Source: Arthrobacter silviterrae (GTDB lineage: Bacteria; Actinomycetota; Actinomycetes; Actinomycetales; Micrococcaceae). From it: a stretch of DNA of 64,000 nucleotides. Under the pieces are notes generated by a model that saw only the letters and a program-made list of their open reading frames with translations, was not told the origin of the DNA and did not search any database. Position numbers and translations under genes: made by a program. The DNA is taken from assembly GCF_011045165.1 (NCBI RefSeq), contig NZ_JAAKZI010000009.1, positions 1-64,000 on the forward strand, written 5' to 3'. Of the stretch, positions 25,271-35,194 are shown one piece after another (within the stretch, counting starts at the first letter, position 1; every line of letters starts with the position of its first letter).

Positions 25271-27059
25271 GGGAGAGGGTGAGGAGGGTGGTGACGGCTT
25301 GGGCGGTCACCTGGCTGAAGCCGTGGCAGTGGATGGTGGTCAGTGCCGTGCCGGAGGCCTTGCGGCTGGCCGGGACCAGCCCGGCGTTGATGCAGATGGC
25401 GTGCGGGGCCACGGAGGCCACCTGTGCCAGGGTGGCCTGCTGGTCGTGGGACATCAGCGAATCCACCAGCACCAGCACCGGTTCGCCCAGTGATTCCTCC
25501 GTGCTCACCAGGTCGGACAGGTTCTCCGCATTCAGCGAGGACGCGGAGAGTGCGTTCACCTGGAAATGGTCCAGCAGGGCCGCGGCGAGGAAGTTGTCCG
25601 TGGGTCCGGCCGCCATGTTGTGGCCCGTGCGGGCATCAACCAGGGTGACGACGGCGTCCGGCAGCGGCAACGTCCCGGCGCCCTGGTCCACTTGGCATGC
25701 CTTGGCGGCCACAGAGATCCAGTCGGGGGAGTCCACGTCCACGTTGGAGCCGGCGGACGCGTTGCCGTCGGACGCCTTGCCGCCGTCGTCCGCCTTGCCG
25801 CCGTCGTCCGCCTTGCCGCCGTCGGACGCGTTGCCGCCGTCGGACGCGTTGCCGCCGTCGGACGCGTTGCCGCCGTCGGACGCGTTGCCGCCGTCGGCCG
25901 CGGCGCTCCCCGCCCGGGCAGCCGCCGTCGACCATTGGGCAAACGCAGCGACCCGCGCCGCCGCGCCCTGCAGCACGGAAACCGGCAGCCGGCCGGAGGA
26001 AACCGCCGACATCAGCGCGGAATGCACCTCGAGGTAGCACGATTGGTCGTCACGCCCCGTGGTGTAGGCATTGAGCGGGTTGCCCACGCAGAGCAGGTCT
26101 GAGCCCGCCAGCAGCGCCAGCACCGCCCCTTCGCCCGGGCCCACGGTGGCACGGACGGCGGCCATGTCCAGGGCGTCGGTGACCAGCAGCCCGTTGAACC
26201 CCATCCCGCGGAGCAGGGCCGCCGCCCGCGGATTCAGCGTGGAGGGCGCCTCGCCCAGCTCCGGCACAATGATGTGCGCCGTCATGACGGCGGCCACACC
26301 GGCATCCACGGCGGCCTGGAATGGCGGCAGGTGGTCCCGGCGCAGCTGAGCCAGGGTCAGGTCCACGCGGGCCACATCCATGTGCGAGTCCGCCACCGTG
26401 TCCCCGTGCCCCGGAAAATGCTTGGCACACGCGCCCACGCCCACTGACTGGATGCCGGCCACGGCCGCCGCGGTGTGTTTGCTGACCAGGTCCGTGGTGG
26501 CACCAAACGCCCGCACCCCGATCACCGGGTTCAGCGGGTTCGTGTTGACGTCCGCCACCGGTGCGATGGCCAGGTTCACGCCGGCCTCCCGGCACAACCG
26601 CCCAATGGCCCGGCCCGCGGCTTCCGTGACGGCCGCATCGTCCAGCGCCCCCAGCACCGCGGCGCCGGGTACGGTGGAGCCGTCCCGGGACTGCAGCCGG
26701 GTCACGTTTCCGCCTTCCTCATCAACGCCGACGACGGCGGACGGGTTGGCTTCCCGGATTGCGGCAGAGAGTGCCGCCACCTGTCCGGGGACGTCGGGAT
26801 CGATGTTGTGGCTGAAATACACCACGCCCGCCAGGCCGTTGCGCAGGGCCGCATCGAGCCAGGCCGGGACCGTGGTGCCGACAAAACCGGGCCAGATGAC
26901 GGAGTTGACCAGGCGGGACAGCTCCGGGGAATACCCCGCTGCGGCCCCGGCGGCAGCCCCGGCTTCAGCCCCGGCTGCGGCCCCGGAAAATCCAACAGCC
27001 TCGGCGGCATCGGGGCTGGATTCGGGCGCGGGGGAGTGGGGCAGCTCACGGGACGTCAT
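25263..27059 (-). CDS. nagZ: NagZ-like beta-N-acetylglucosaminidase, GH3
   Basis: A 598-residue glycoside hydrolase family 3 enzyme from the ATG at 27059. The catalytic domain shows GVDEEGGNVTRL, KHFPGHGDTVADSHMD (the His/Asp dyad typical of NagZ rather than other GH3), and GLLVTDALDMAAV with the nucleophile Asp. No signal peptide, so probably cytosolic, removing GlcNAc from muropeptides for recycling. A Ser/Asp/Gly/Asn repeat linker (residues about 385-435) joins a C-terminal domain of about 165 residues, making it longer than the ~340-residue Gram-negative enzyme but similar to Firmicutes NagZ. It is separated from murQ-murR by the nuclease and palindromes, and its stop comes from palindrome B. 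Confidence 0.9.
   Translation of the reverse strand: MTSRELPHSPAPESSPDAAEAVGFSGAAAGAEAGAAAGAAAGYSPELSRLVNSVIWPGFVGTTVPAWLDAALRNGLAGVVYFSHNIDPDVPGQVAALSAAIREANPSAVVGVDEEGGNVTRLQSRDGSTVPGAAVLGALDDAAVTEAAGRAIGRLCREAGVNLAIAPVADVNTNPLNPVIGVRAFGATTDLVSKHTAAAVAGIQSVGVGACAKHFPGHGDTVADSHMDVARVDLTLAQLRRDHLPPFQAAVDAGVAAVMTAHIIVPELGEAPSTLNPRAAALLRGMGFNGLLVTDALDMAAVRATVGPGEGAVLALLAGSDLLCVGNPLNAYTTGRDDQSCYLEVHSALMSAVSSGRLPVSVLQGAAARVAAFAQWSTAAARAGSAAADGGNASDGGNASDGGNASDGGNASDGGKADDGGKADDGGKASDGNASAGSNVDVDSPDWISVAAKACQVDQGAGTLPLPDAVVTLVDARTGHNMAAGPTDNFLAAALLDHFQVNALSASSLNAENLSDLVSTEESLGEPVLVLVDSLMSHDQQATLAQVASVAPHAICINAGLVPASRKASGTALTTIHCHGFSQVTAQAVTTLLTLSQL
25762..25902 (-). repeat. 18-nt tandem repeat inside nagZ
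   Basis: One 15-nt unit and seven 18-nt units (consensus on the + strand TTGCCGCCGTCGGACGCG; two units carry GTCCGCC). Four consecutive units at 25813-25884 are identical. It encodes repeats of Asp-Gly-Gly-Asn-Ala-Ser or Lys-Ala variants, a flexible linker between domains. Copy number could vary without a frameshift. Confidence 0.95.
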
Positions 27060-27134
27060 GCCTGACAGCCTACCTAGTGGTAGTGGCATAAACTTGAGGT
27101 GTCGCCATCATCGACCAACCCCTGGAGAATTTCT

Positions 27135-28802
27135 GTGACCAGCTCACGCCTTAATCGTGTTCCCATCCGCCGGGCCCTCATCTCGGTCTACGACAAAACC
27201 GGTTTGGAGGAGCTGGCCGCGGGCTTGCACGCCGCTGGCGTCGCCATTGTTTCCACGGGTTCCACCGCGGCCAGGATTGCCGCGGCGGGCGTCCCCGTGA
27301 CGGAAGTTTCCGAGGTCACCGGCTTCCCGGAATGCCTTGACGGCCGCGTGAAGACCCTGCACCCGCTGGTCCACGCCGGCATCCTGGCTGACCGCCGCCT
27401 GCCGGACCACGTCCGCCAGCTGGCCGAAATGAACATTGAACCCTTCGACCTGGTGGTGGTGAACCTCTACCCCTTCGTGGACACCGTGAAGTCCGGTGCC
27501 GGGCAGGACGCAGTGGTTGAGCAGATCGACATTGGCGGCCCCTCGATGGTGCGCGCAGCCGCCAAGAACCACCCGTCGGTGGCCGTGGTGGTGGACCCGG
27601 CCAAGTACGCCGACGTCGTGCTGGCCGCAGCGGAAGGCGGGTTTACGCTGGTGGCCCGCCAGCGCCTGGCCGCGGCAGCCTTTGCCCACACGGCCGCGTA
27701 TGACAACGCCGTGGCCGCCTGGACGTCCGCCCAGTTCCTGGATGAGGACGGCGACGGCGCCATTGACTGGCCCGCCTACGCCGGCTACTCGCTGGAGCGT
27801 TCCGAGGTGCTGCGCTACGGCGAAAACCCGCACCAGCAGGCGGCCCTCTACGTGGACAAGGCGGCCCCGGCCGGCATCGCCCAGGCAGACCAGCTCCACG
27901 GCAAGGCCATGAGCTACAACAACTTTGTCGACGCCGACGCCGCCCTCCGCGCCGCGTTCGACTTCGCCGGACCGGCCGTGGCAGTGGTTAAGCACGCCAA
28001 TCCCTGCGGCGTGGCCGTGGGCTCCCCGGACGCCGCGGATCCTATCGCGGACGCCCACGCCAAGGCCCACGCCTGCGACCCCCTCTCTGCCTTTGGCGGC
28101 GTGATCGCGGCCAACCGCACCGTCACCAAGGCCATGGCGGAGACGGTGAAGGGCATTTTCACCGAGGTGGTCATCGCCCCCGACTTTGAGCCCGAAGCCG
28201 TGGAAATCCTGTCCAAGAAGAAGAACATCCGCCTGCTGGCCCTGCCCGAGGGCTACGACCGCTACCCGGCCGAGGTCCGCCAGGTCTCCGGCGGCATGCT
28301 GGTGCAGATGGCTGACAAGATCAACGCCGACGGCGACAATCCCGCCAACTGGACCCTCGCCGCAGGCCCCGCCGCCGACGACGCCACCCTCGCGGACCTC
28401 GCGTTCGCCTGGACGGCCGTGCGGGCCGCCAAGTCCAACGCCATCCTGCTCGCCCACAACGGCGCCACGGTGGGCATCGGCATGGGCCAGGTCAACCGGG
28501 TTGACTCCTGCAAGCTGGCCGTGGAACGCGCCAACACGCTGGGCGTTTCGGTTGAATCCGACGTGGACGGCGCCGGCGGGGCAGCCGGCACCGGTGCTGT
28601 TTCCGAACAGCGCTCCGTGGGTGCCGTGGCCGCCTCCGACGCGTTCTTCCCCTTCGCCGACGGCCTGGAAATCCTGCTCGACGCCGGTGTGCGCGCGGTG
28701 GTCCAGCCTGGCGGCTCAGTCCGCGACGAGGAAGTCATCGCCGCCGCCAACAAGGCCGGCGTGACCATGTACTTCACCGGCGCGCGCCACTTCTTCCACT
28801 AA
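27135..28802 (+). CDS. purH: Bifunctional AICAR formyltransferase/IMP cyclohydrolase PurH
   Basis: A 555-residue enzyme for the last two steps of IMP synthesis. The N-terminal MGS-like IMP cyclohydrolase domain has [30 protein letters not shown] and [15 protein letters not shown]. The C-terminal transferase has [25 protein letters not shown] with the catalytic Lys-His pair, and the final [14 protein letters not shown] and TGARHFFH. The GTG at 27135 has GGAG 7 nt upstream. It consumes 10-formyl-THF; its substrate ZMP is the ligand of the riboswitch at 61165. It is divergent from nagZ and ends at a 20-bp terminator. Confidence 0.98.
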   Translation: MTSSRLNRVPIRRALISVYDKTGLEELAAGLHAAGVAIVSTGSTAARIAAAGVPVTEVSEVTGFPECLDGRVKTLHPLVHAGILADRRLPDHVRQLAEMNIEPFDLVVVNLYPFVDTVKSGAGQDAVVEQIDIGGPSMVRAAAKNHPSVAVVVDPAKYADVVLAAAEGGFTLVARQRLAAAAFAHTAAYDNAVAAWTSAQFLDEDGDGAIDWPAYAGYSLERSEVLRYGENPHQQAALYVDKAAPAGIAQADQLHGKAMSYNNFVDADAALRAAFDFAGPAVAVVKHANPCGVAVGSPDAADPIADAHAKAHACDPLSAFGGVIAANRTVTKAMAETVKGIFTEVVIAPDFEPEAVEILSKKKNIRLLALPEGYDRYPAEVRQVSGGMLVQMADKINADGDNPANWTLAAGPAADDATLADLAFAWTAVRAAKSNAILLAHNGATVGIGMGQVNRVDSCKLAVERANTLGVSVESDVDGAGGAAGTGAVSEQRSVGAVAASDAFFPFADGLEILLDAGVRAVVQPGGSVRDEEVIAAANKAGVTMYFTGARHFFH

Positions 28803-28809
28803 TTGGAGA

Positions 28810-28858
28810 ACGACGGCGGCGGGGCACCTTCCAGCGGGAGGTGCCCCGCCGCCGTCGT
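28810..28858. terminator. 20-bp perfect hairpin terminator after purH
   Basis: The arms at 28810-28829 and 28839-28858 (ACGACGGCGGCGGGGCACCT and its inverse) pair perfectly over a 9-nt loop, followed by GCTTT. It shares its outer ACGACGGCGG arm with terminators at 36918 and 63620. The rest of the 309-nt gap to icd holds a CATAAT-like -10 around 28986 and no gene. Confidence 0.85.
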
Positions 28859-29111
28859 GCTTTAAGAGCGTTCGGGGTGGACAATGCCAAACGCCGGGGG
28901 CGCACCGGGGGCGCATGGCAACAACCACCCCCGGGCCCGCGCAGGGAAACGTGCCGGACAGCTTTTGGCGGACGGGCCGCAGTGGGTCATAATAGCGCCC
29001 GCACGGCGGCCGATAGCGGGCTGGGGCGCTCCCTCGGGTAAGTTGGAGGGGATAGAAATCTCACCAGATTCGCTTTTAAGCACCTGATTTTTACAGGAGA
29101 CGCCTCAACCC

Positions 29112-31331
29112 ATGGCTAAAATCATCTACACCCATACCGACGAAGCGCCCATGCTGGCCACGTATTCACTCCTGCCCATCGTCCAGGCCTTCGCCTCGAC
29201 TGCCGGCGTTGACGTCGAAACCCGCGACATTTCACTCTCCGGTCGCATCATTGCTGTTTTCGGCGACTACCTGGCCGAGGACCAGCGCATTGAAGACGCC
29301 CTGGCCGAGCTGGGCGCCCTGGCCAAGGACCCCGACGCCAACATCATCAAGCTGCCGAACATCAGCGCTTCCATCCCGCAGCTCAAGGCCGCCATCGCCG
29401 AGCTCCAGGGCCAGGGCTTCGCCCTCCCGGACTACCCGGACGACCCCTCCACGGATGAGGAAAAGGACGTCCGCGCCCGCTACGACAAGATCAAGGGAAG
29501 CGCCGTGAACCCGGTGCTGCGCGAAGGCAACTCGGACCGCCGCGCGCCCCTGTCGGTGAAGAACTACGCCCGCCAGAACCCGCACAGCATGGGCGCCTGG
29601 TCCAAGGACTCCAAGACCAACGTGGCCACCATGTCCACGGGCGACTTCCGCCACAACGAGAAGTCGGTGGTCATCCCCGCCGACGACAAAATCAAGATCC
29701 AGTTCGTGGCCGCCGACGGCACCGCCACCGTGCTCAAGGACGCCTTCCCCGTCCTGGCGGGGGAGATCGTGGACGGCACCGTGATGCGCGCCGCCGCCCT
29801 GGACGAATTCCTGGCCGCCCAGGTGGCCCGCGCCAAGGAGGAGGGCATCCTGTTCTCCGCGCACCTGAAGGCCACCATGATGAAGGTCTCCGACCCCGTC
29901 ATCTTCGGCCACGTGGTCAAGGCCTACTTCCCCGAGCTCTTCGCCAGCTACGGCGATGCGCTGGCCAAGGCGGGCCTGAGCCCCGCCAACGGCCTCGCCT
30001 CCATCCTCAACGGCCTGGACGCGCTGCCGGCCGATGTCCGCGAGGGCGTCCAGGCTGCCATCAAGAAGGGGTACGACGACGGCCCCGCCCTGGCCATGGT
30101 CGATTCCGACAAGGGGATCACCAACCTGCACGTCCCTTCCGACGTGATTGTGGATGCCTCCATGCCCGCCATGATCCGCTCCTCCGGCCACATGTGGGGT
30201 GCCGACGGCAAGGAGCACGACACCCTGGCCGTGCTGCCGGACAGCAGCTACGCCGGCGTGTACCAGGTGGCCATTGACGACTGCCGCAACAACGGCGCCC
30301 TGGATCCCGTGACCATGGGCACCGTGCCCAACGTGGGGCTCATGGCCCAGGCCGCAGAAGAGTACGGCAGCCACGACAAGACCTTCATTCTCGATGAAGC
30401 CGGCAGCGTCCAGATCGTCAATACTGCCGGCGAAGTGCTGATCTCCCACGACGTGGCAGCCGGCGACATCTGGCGTGCCTGCCAGGTCAAGGACATCCCC
30501 GTCCGCGACTGGGTCAAGCTGGCCGTCACCCGCGCCCGCGCCTCCGCCACCCCCGCCGTGTTCTGGCTGGACCCGAGCCGCGCGCACGACTCCCGGCTGA
30601 TCGAAAAGGTCAACGAGTACCTCAAGGACCACGACACCGAGGGCCTGGACATCCGGATCATGACCCCGGAGGAGGCCACGGCGTTCAGCTTCGAACGCAT
30701 CCGCCGCGGTGAAGACACCATCTCCGTCACCGGCAATGTGCTCCGCGACTACCTCACGGACCTGTTCCCGATCCTGGAACTGGGCACCAGCGCCAAGATG
30801 CTCTCGATCGTCCCCCTCATCGCGGGCGGCGGGCTCTTTGAAACCGGCGCCGGCGGCTCCGCCCCGAAGCACATCCAGCAGCTCGTGAAGGAAAACCACC
30901 TGCGCTGGGACAGCCTGGGCGAATTCCTGGCCCTGGCCGTCAGCTTTGAGCACCTGGCCGTCTCCAAGGGCAATGCCCGGGCACAGATCCTGGCCGACAC
31001 CCTGGACCGCGCCACCGGCACGTTCCTGCTGCAGAACAAGTCCCCGAAGCGCAAGGTGGGCGAAATTGACAACCGCGGCAGCCACTTCCACCTGGCCAAG
31101 TTCTGGGCGCAGGAACTGGCAGCCCAGACCGACGACGCCGAACTGGCCGCCGCGTTCGCAGCCGTCGCCGCGGACCTGACCGACAATGAGGACACCATCG
31201 TCGCCGAGCTGCTGGCCGTGCAGGGCTCCCCGGTGGACCTGGGCGGCTACTACCGCACTGACCCGGCCAAGGTTGTCGCCGTCATGCGCCCCTCGGCCAC
31301 GCTGAACAAGGCCATCGACACCCTGAGCTAG
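29112..31331 (+). CDS. icd: Isocitrate dehydrogenase (NADP+), monomeric type
   Basis: A 739-residue monomeric NADP-isocitrate dehydrogenase (TCA cycle: isocitrate to 2-oxoglutarate, CO2 and NADPH). Its length is exactly that of the family (about 740), roughly twice the dimeric enzyme. Seen: [21 protein letters not shown] at the start, [20 protein letters not shown] for substrate, [40 protein letters not shown] for metal and substrate, and [13 protein letters not shown]...[12 protein letters not shown] for NADP. The monomeric form is usual in Corynebacterium and Micrococcales. The ribosome site AGGAGA is upstream, and the gene is monocistronic with its own terminator. Confidence 0.98.
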   Translation: MAKIIYTHTDEAPMLATYSLLPIVQAFASTAGVDVETRDISLSGRIIAVFGDYLAEDQRIEDALAELGALAKDPDANIIKLPNISASIPQLKAAIAELQGQGFALPDYPDDPSTDEEKDVRARYDKIKGSAVNPVLREGNSDRRAPLSVKNYARQNPHSMGAWSKDSKTNVATMSTGDFRHNEKSVVIPADDKIKIQFVAADGTATVLKDAFPVLAGEIVDGTVMRAAALDEFLAAQVARAKEEGILFSAHLKATMMKVSDPVIFGHVVKAYFPELFASYGDALAKAGLSPANGLASILNGLDALPADVREGVQAAIKKGYDDGPALAMVDSDKGITNLHVPSDVIVDASMPAMIRSSGHMWGADGKEHDTLAVLPDSSYAGVYQVAIDDCRNNGALDPVTMGTVPNVGLMAQAAEEYGSHDKTFILDEAGSVQIVNTAGEVLISHDVAAGDIWRACQVKDIPVRDWVKLAVTRARASATPAVFWLDPSRAHDSRLIEKVNEYLKDHDTEGLDIRIMTPEEATAFSFERIRRGEDTISVTGNVLRDYLTDLFPILELGTSAKMLSIVPLIAGGGLFETGAGGSAPKHIQQLVKENHLRWDSLGEFLALAVSFEHLAVSKGNARAQILADTLDRATGTFLLQNKSPKRKVGEIDNRGSHFHLAKFWAQELAAQTDDAELAAAFAAVAADLTDNEDTIVAELLAVQGSPVDLGGYYRTDPAKVVAVMRPSATLNKAIDTLS

Positions 31332-31375
31332 GCTCCGGCCCCAAAAAAAGCCCGCCCGCGGGCCTGCGCCGCAAG

Positions 31376-31407
31376 AAAAGCCCGCCTCCCACTGGAGGCG
31401 GGCTTTT
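31376..31407. terminator. Intrinsic terminator after icd
   Basis: AAAAGCCCGCCTCC (31376-31389) pairs perfectly with GGAGGCGGGCTTTT (31394-31407) over CACT, and the T run continues. It is bidirectional in form. A smaller GCCCGC-CGGGC hairpin lies just before it (31350-31362). Confidence 0.92.
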
Positions 31408-31589
31408 TATTGTCCCCGGGCGCCGCCGTCGTGCCTTTCGGCGCAAAAAACCTTCCGTTATCAGATCTTTATGAGCAAATGTGTCTTGCACCACATTTGG
31501 GGGGTAGTGTCTGATGTCGTGAAGAGTAAGGATCCCGGTAGGACGACGACGTCCGCCGGCCCTTGCGACATAGTCTGGAAGGCGAATCT

Positions 31590-32828
31590 ATGTACCGTAA
31601 GAAAGTTATGACCACGCTGGCCGCAGCCGCCACCCTTGGCATGCTGCTCGGTGGTTGTGCAAACCAAGCTGCCACTCCAGGCGGCAGCACGTCGGGAAGC
31701 GGTGGAGGCTCCACCACCGTCAACATCCCGGCCCTGACCTCCATCGAAACGCCGAAGGATGCGGTGCTCCCCGCAGGCAACGGCAAGGCCACCTGCCCCT
31801 CCACCACCACGCTGGCGTACATCGGTGCCGAAACAGGCGCAAATGCCCAGCTCGGCATCAACATCTTCAACGGCATCCAGCTGGCCATCAACCAGCACAA
31901 CAAGGCCAACGCCGGCTGCCAGGTGCAGTTCAAGAAGTTTGACACTGAAGGCGACCCGAACAAGGCCACCGGCCCGGTCACCCAGGCCACCAAGGAAGCC
32001 GACATCATCGGCGTCGTGGGCCTGCCGTTCTCCGGCGAGTCCAAGGCAACCGGCAACATTTTCGAACAGCAGGGCCTGGTCCACATCACCCCTGCGGCGA
32101 CGAACCCGACGCTGACCACCAACGGCTGGAAGACGTTCTTCCGTGGCCTGGGCAACGACGCCGTGCAGGGTCCTGCTGCCGCGAAGTTCATGACCGGCAA
32201 GCTCGGCGCCAAGAAGGTCTACGTTGTTCAGGATGACTCGGATTACGGGATCGGCCTGGGCAAGACCACCTCGGACGGCCTCGGTTCGGCGCTGATCGGC
32301 ACCGACAAGGTCACCACGGGCCAGAAGGACTTCTCGGTCACGATCTCCAAGATCATGAACGCCAAGGCCGACGCCGTCTTCTACTCCGGCTACTACGCCG
32401 AGGGCGCCCCCTTCGACCAGCAGCTGGTGGCGAAGGGCTTCACCGGAACGTTCGTCGGCCCGGATGGCCTGAAGGATGACCAGTTCATCAAGCAGGCAGG
32501 CTCGGCCTCGGCCAACGCCTTCTTCACCTGCCCCTGCATCCCGGGCGAGCTCATCCCGACGTTTGAATCCGCGTACAAGGCTCTGGCCAACGCCGAACCC
32601 GGCACGTACTCCATTGAGGGTTACGACGCCGCCACCGTGCTGCTGGCGGGCATTGACGCCGGCAACCAGGACCGGGCCAAGCTCGTGAACTGGGTCAAGA
32701 CCTACGACAAGGACGGACTGAGCAAGCACTACAAGTGGGACGACAAGGGCGAGCTCCAGGCCCCGACTGTTTACGGCTACAAGGTTGAGAACGGCAAGAT
32801 CGTTCCGATCGGCGCCATCGGCCAGTAA
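31590..32828 (+). CDS. livK: Branched-chain amino acid ABC transporter, binding lipoprotein
   Basis: A 412-residue periplasmic-type binding lipoprotein. The ATG at 31590 has GGAAGG 7 nt upstream. Signal peptide residues 1-24 end with the lipobox LLGGC. The mature part is a type I LivJ/LivK fold: AYIGAETGANAQLGINIFNGIQLAINQHN, GVVGLPFSGESKATGNIFEQ, then FRGLGNDAVQGPAAAKFM and VYVVQDDSDYGIGL. It captures branched-chain or related amino acids on the outside and hands them to LivHM. It is the first gene of livKHMGF. The 258-nt region upstream of it contains a terminator and a likely promoter. Confidence 0.95.
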   Translation: MYRKKVMTTLAAAATLGMLLGGCANQAATPGGSTSGSGGGSTTVNIPALTSIETPKDAVLPAGNGKATCPSTTTLAYIGAETGANAQLGINIFNGIQLAINQHNKANAGCQVQFKKFDTEGDPNKATGPVTQATKEADIIGVVGLPFSGESKATGNIFEQQGLVHITPAATNPTLTTNGWKTFFRGLGNDAVQGPAAAKFMTGKLGAKKVYVVQDDSDYGIGLGKTTSDGLGSALIGTDKVTTGQKDFSVTISKIMNAKADAVFYSGYYAEGAPFDQQLVAKGFTGTFVGPDGLKDDQFIKQAGSASANAFFTCPCIPGELIPTFESAYKALANAEPGTYSIEGYDAATVLLAGIDAGNQDRAKLVNWVKTYDKDGLSKHYKWDDKGELQAPTVYGYKVENGKIVPIGAIGQ

Positions 32829-32960
32829 TTCGGGCGCACAAGGCTGTGGGACGGGGGATCTCCGGCCCACAGCCTTTGCGTGCCACCTTATCCCGTTCTC
32901 CCTACCGGCAGCGGCCGGCCCATCCGATGCCGTGGGCGCTGCCAAGATCAGGATGTCCGC

Positions 32961-33980
32961 ATGATTCCCACCCTCCTAACCGTCCTACCCGCCCTGTCCA
33001 CTGACGACAATTCCTGGATCACCTTCGACATTCCGTCGCTGATGCAGAACTTTTGGAGCGCCACCTTTGACGGGCTGACCTTCGGCTCCATCTACGCGCT
33101 GGTGGCCCTGGGCTACACCCTCGTCTACGGCGTGCTGAACCTCATCAACTTTGCCCACTCCGAAGTGTTCATCATGGGCTGCTACGGCGTCTGGTTCACC
33201 CTCAGCTTTCTGGGGTTCGGGCCGTCCGCACCCAACCTCTCGCTCGGGTCGATCGTCGTCAACCTGCTGCTGGCGCTGATTGTGGCCGTTTGCGCCTCCG
33301 CCCTTACCGCGTTCGTGCTCGAGCGGCTGGCCTATAAACCGCTGCGCAAACGCAACGCGCCCCGCCTGGTCTTTTTGATCACGGCCATCGGCGCGTCCTT
33401 CACCATCCAGTACACGATCTTCCTGGTCCGCGGACCCGTGCCGGAGCAGGCCTTGACCATGTTCAAGCCGACCCCCATATTTGACGTCTTCGGCACGATC
33501 GTTGACTCGCAGCAGCTGCTCATTGTCATTGCAGCCGTCATCATGATGGTTGTCACCGAGCGCTTCATCAGCAAGTCCCGCACGGGGCGCGGCATCCGCG
33601 CCGTTGCGCAGGACCCTGACACGGCAACGCTGATGGGCGTCAACAAGGAAAAGATCATCATCACCACGTTCGTGATCGGCGGCATCCTGGCCGGCGCGGC
33701 GGCATTGTTCTATGTCATGAAGATCCCATCCGGAGTGCAGTACAACGGCGGGTTCATCCTCGGCATCAAGGCTTTTGCCGCAGCTGTGCTGGGTGGCATC
33801 GGCAACGTCCGCGGCGCGCTGCTGGGCGGCCTGCTGCTCGGGCTGATCGGCAACTACGGGCAAATCCTGCTGGGCAACTCCCAGTGGACCGACGTCGTCG
33901 CCTTTGTGGTGCTGGTGCTGGTGCTGCTGCTGCGGCCCGAAGGCATCCTGGGCACCTCTCTGGGAAGGAGCAGGGCATGA
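32961..33980 (+). CDS. livH: Branched-chain amino acid ABC permease LivH
   Basis: A 339-residue inner-membrane permease with about eight segments. Diagnostic stretches are YALVALGYTLVYGVLNLINFAHSEVFIMG at the start and ITAIGASFTIQ, then RTGRGIRAVAQDPDTATLMGVN (the EAA-like cytoplasmic loop contacting the ATPases) and GIKAFAAAVLGGIGNVRGALLGGLLLG. The ATG at 32961 follows AGGA. Its last codons overlap the start of livM (ATGA), giving translational coupling. Confidence 0.95.
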   Translation: MIPTLLTVLPALSTDDNSWITFDIPSLMQNFWSATFDGLTFGSIYALVALGYTLVYGVLNLINFAHSEVFIMGCYGVWFTLSFLGFGPSAPNLSLGSIVVNLLLALIVAVCASALTAFVLERLAYKPLRKRNAPRLVFLITAIGASFTIQYTIFLVRGPVPEQALTMFKPTPIFDVFGTIVDSQQLLIVIAAVIMMVVTERFISKSRTGRGIRAVAQDPDTATLMGVNKEKIIITTFVIGGILAGAAALFYVMKIPSGVQYNGGFILGIKAFAAAVLGGIGNVRGALLGGLLLGLIGNYGQILLGNSQWTDVVAFVVLVLVLLLRPEGILGTSLGRSRA

Positions 33981-35194
33981 GCATGGTAGACGGACCCACA
34001 CCACTCCACACCGCCAAGGCAGATCAGGCTGCGGAGGACCGAGAAGCTGTCGGCACGCCGCCCGGCTCCAGTGCCGCAGTCCGCCGCAAGGGCTGGTTTG
34101 GCGGCCTGGGCGAGAAATGGCAGGAGCTGCCGCGCCAGAAGCAATGGGCGGTGCTCATCATCGTGGTGGTCCTGGCCTATTTGCTGCCGGTCATCAACCC
34201 GCCGCTGATTTCCACCGAACCAGGCAACGACTTCCCGCTCGCCTGCCAGACCATGGCTGTCTGGGCGCTGGTGGCCGTGGGCCTGAACGTGGTGATCGGC
34301 TACGCAGGCCTGCTGGACCTGGGCTACATCGCCTTCTTCGCCGTCGGCTCCTATGTGGCGGCCATGCTCACCAGTCCCGACTCCACGTTCCTGAAGATTC
34401 CGTACCTGTGGACCATTCCGGTGGCCATGGCGGTGACCATGTTCTTCGGCGTGCTGCTCGGTGTGCCAACGCTGCGACTGCGCGGGGACTACCTGGCAAT
34501 CGTCACCCTCGGCTTCGGTGAGATCGTGCGCATCCTGGCCACCATCATCCCGGCCATGAAGGGCCAGGTCGGCTTCCAAAACCTGGGCCATCCGCCGGGA
34601 TTGGACGCCCACGGGGTGCCAATCTTTGCCAACTCCAACGGAACCCCCTGGTATTGGCTCACACTGACAATATTGATCATTGTGCTGCTGTTGGCGGGCA
34701 ACCTGGAACGCAGCCGCGTGGGCCGCAACTGGATCGCCATCCGCGAGGATGAGGACGCCGCCGAGACAATGGGCGTTCCCACCTTCAAGTACAAGGTCTG
34801 GGCCTTCGCGATCGGCGCGGGCATCGGCGGCATGTCAGGCGCGCTCATGTCCGGGCAGGTCGGCTTCGTGAACAACCAGAAGTTCGACGTCGTCACTTCC
34901 GTCCTGTTCGTCGCCGCGGTGGTGCTGGGCGGGGCAGGCAACAAGGTTGGCGCCATTCTGGGCGGGGCCCTGGTGGCCTACATTCCGCTGCGCTTCACCG
35001 CAATCGCCGACTACAAGTACCTGATCTTTGGCCTGGCGCTGTGCCTGATCATGATCTTCAGGTCGCACGGCCTGCTTGCCGCGCGACAGCAACTTTTGGC
35101 CTATGGCAGACACGCCTACAACGAGGTAAAGGCCCGCACGGACGCCAAGTCCGCCAAGGCCAAGGCCGCGCCCGGGAAGGAGGCGTCACTGTGA
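33977..35194 (+). CDS. livM: Branched-chain amino acid ABC permease LivM
   Basis: A 405-residue permease with a polar N-terminal extension of about 55 residues before the first membrane segment (WAVLIIVVVLAYLLP). Typical LivM motifs are VVIGYAGLLDLGYIAFFAVGSYVAAML, LRLRGDYLAIVTLGFGEIVRI and NWIAIREDEDAAETMGV (ATPase-contact loop). A Lys/Ala-rich tail closes the protein. It overlaps livH by 4 nt and livG by 4 nt (GTGA). Confidence 0.95.
   Translation: MSMVDGPTPLHTAKADQAAEDREAVGTPPGSSAAVRRKGWFGGLGEKWQELPRQKQWAVLIIVVVLAYLLPVINPPLISTEPGNDFPLACQTMAVWALVAVGLNVVIGYAGLLDLGYIAFFAVGSYVAAMLTSPDSTFLKIPYLWTIPVAMAVTMFFGVLLGVPTLRLRGDYLAIVTLGFGEIVRILATIIPAMKGQVGFQNLGHPPGLDAHGVPIFANSNGTPWYWLTLTILIIVLLLAGNLERSRVGRNWIAIREDEDAAETMGVPTFKYKVWAFAIGAGIGGMSGALMSGQVGFVNNQKFDVVTSVLFVAAVVLGGAGNKVGAILGGALVAYIPLRFTAIADYKYLIFGLALCLIMIFRSHGLLAARQQLLAYGRHAYNEVKARTDAKSAKAKAAPGKEASL

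Noticed and set aside
29232-31091. 619-codon open frame antisense to icd
   Set aside because: It lies wholly opposite a certain gene; its composition (His/Gly/Val/Asp-rich) is that of a reverse shadow frame in GC-rich DNA, and no domain is recognisable.
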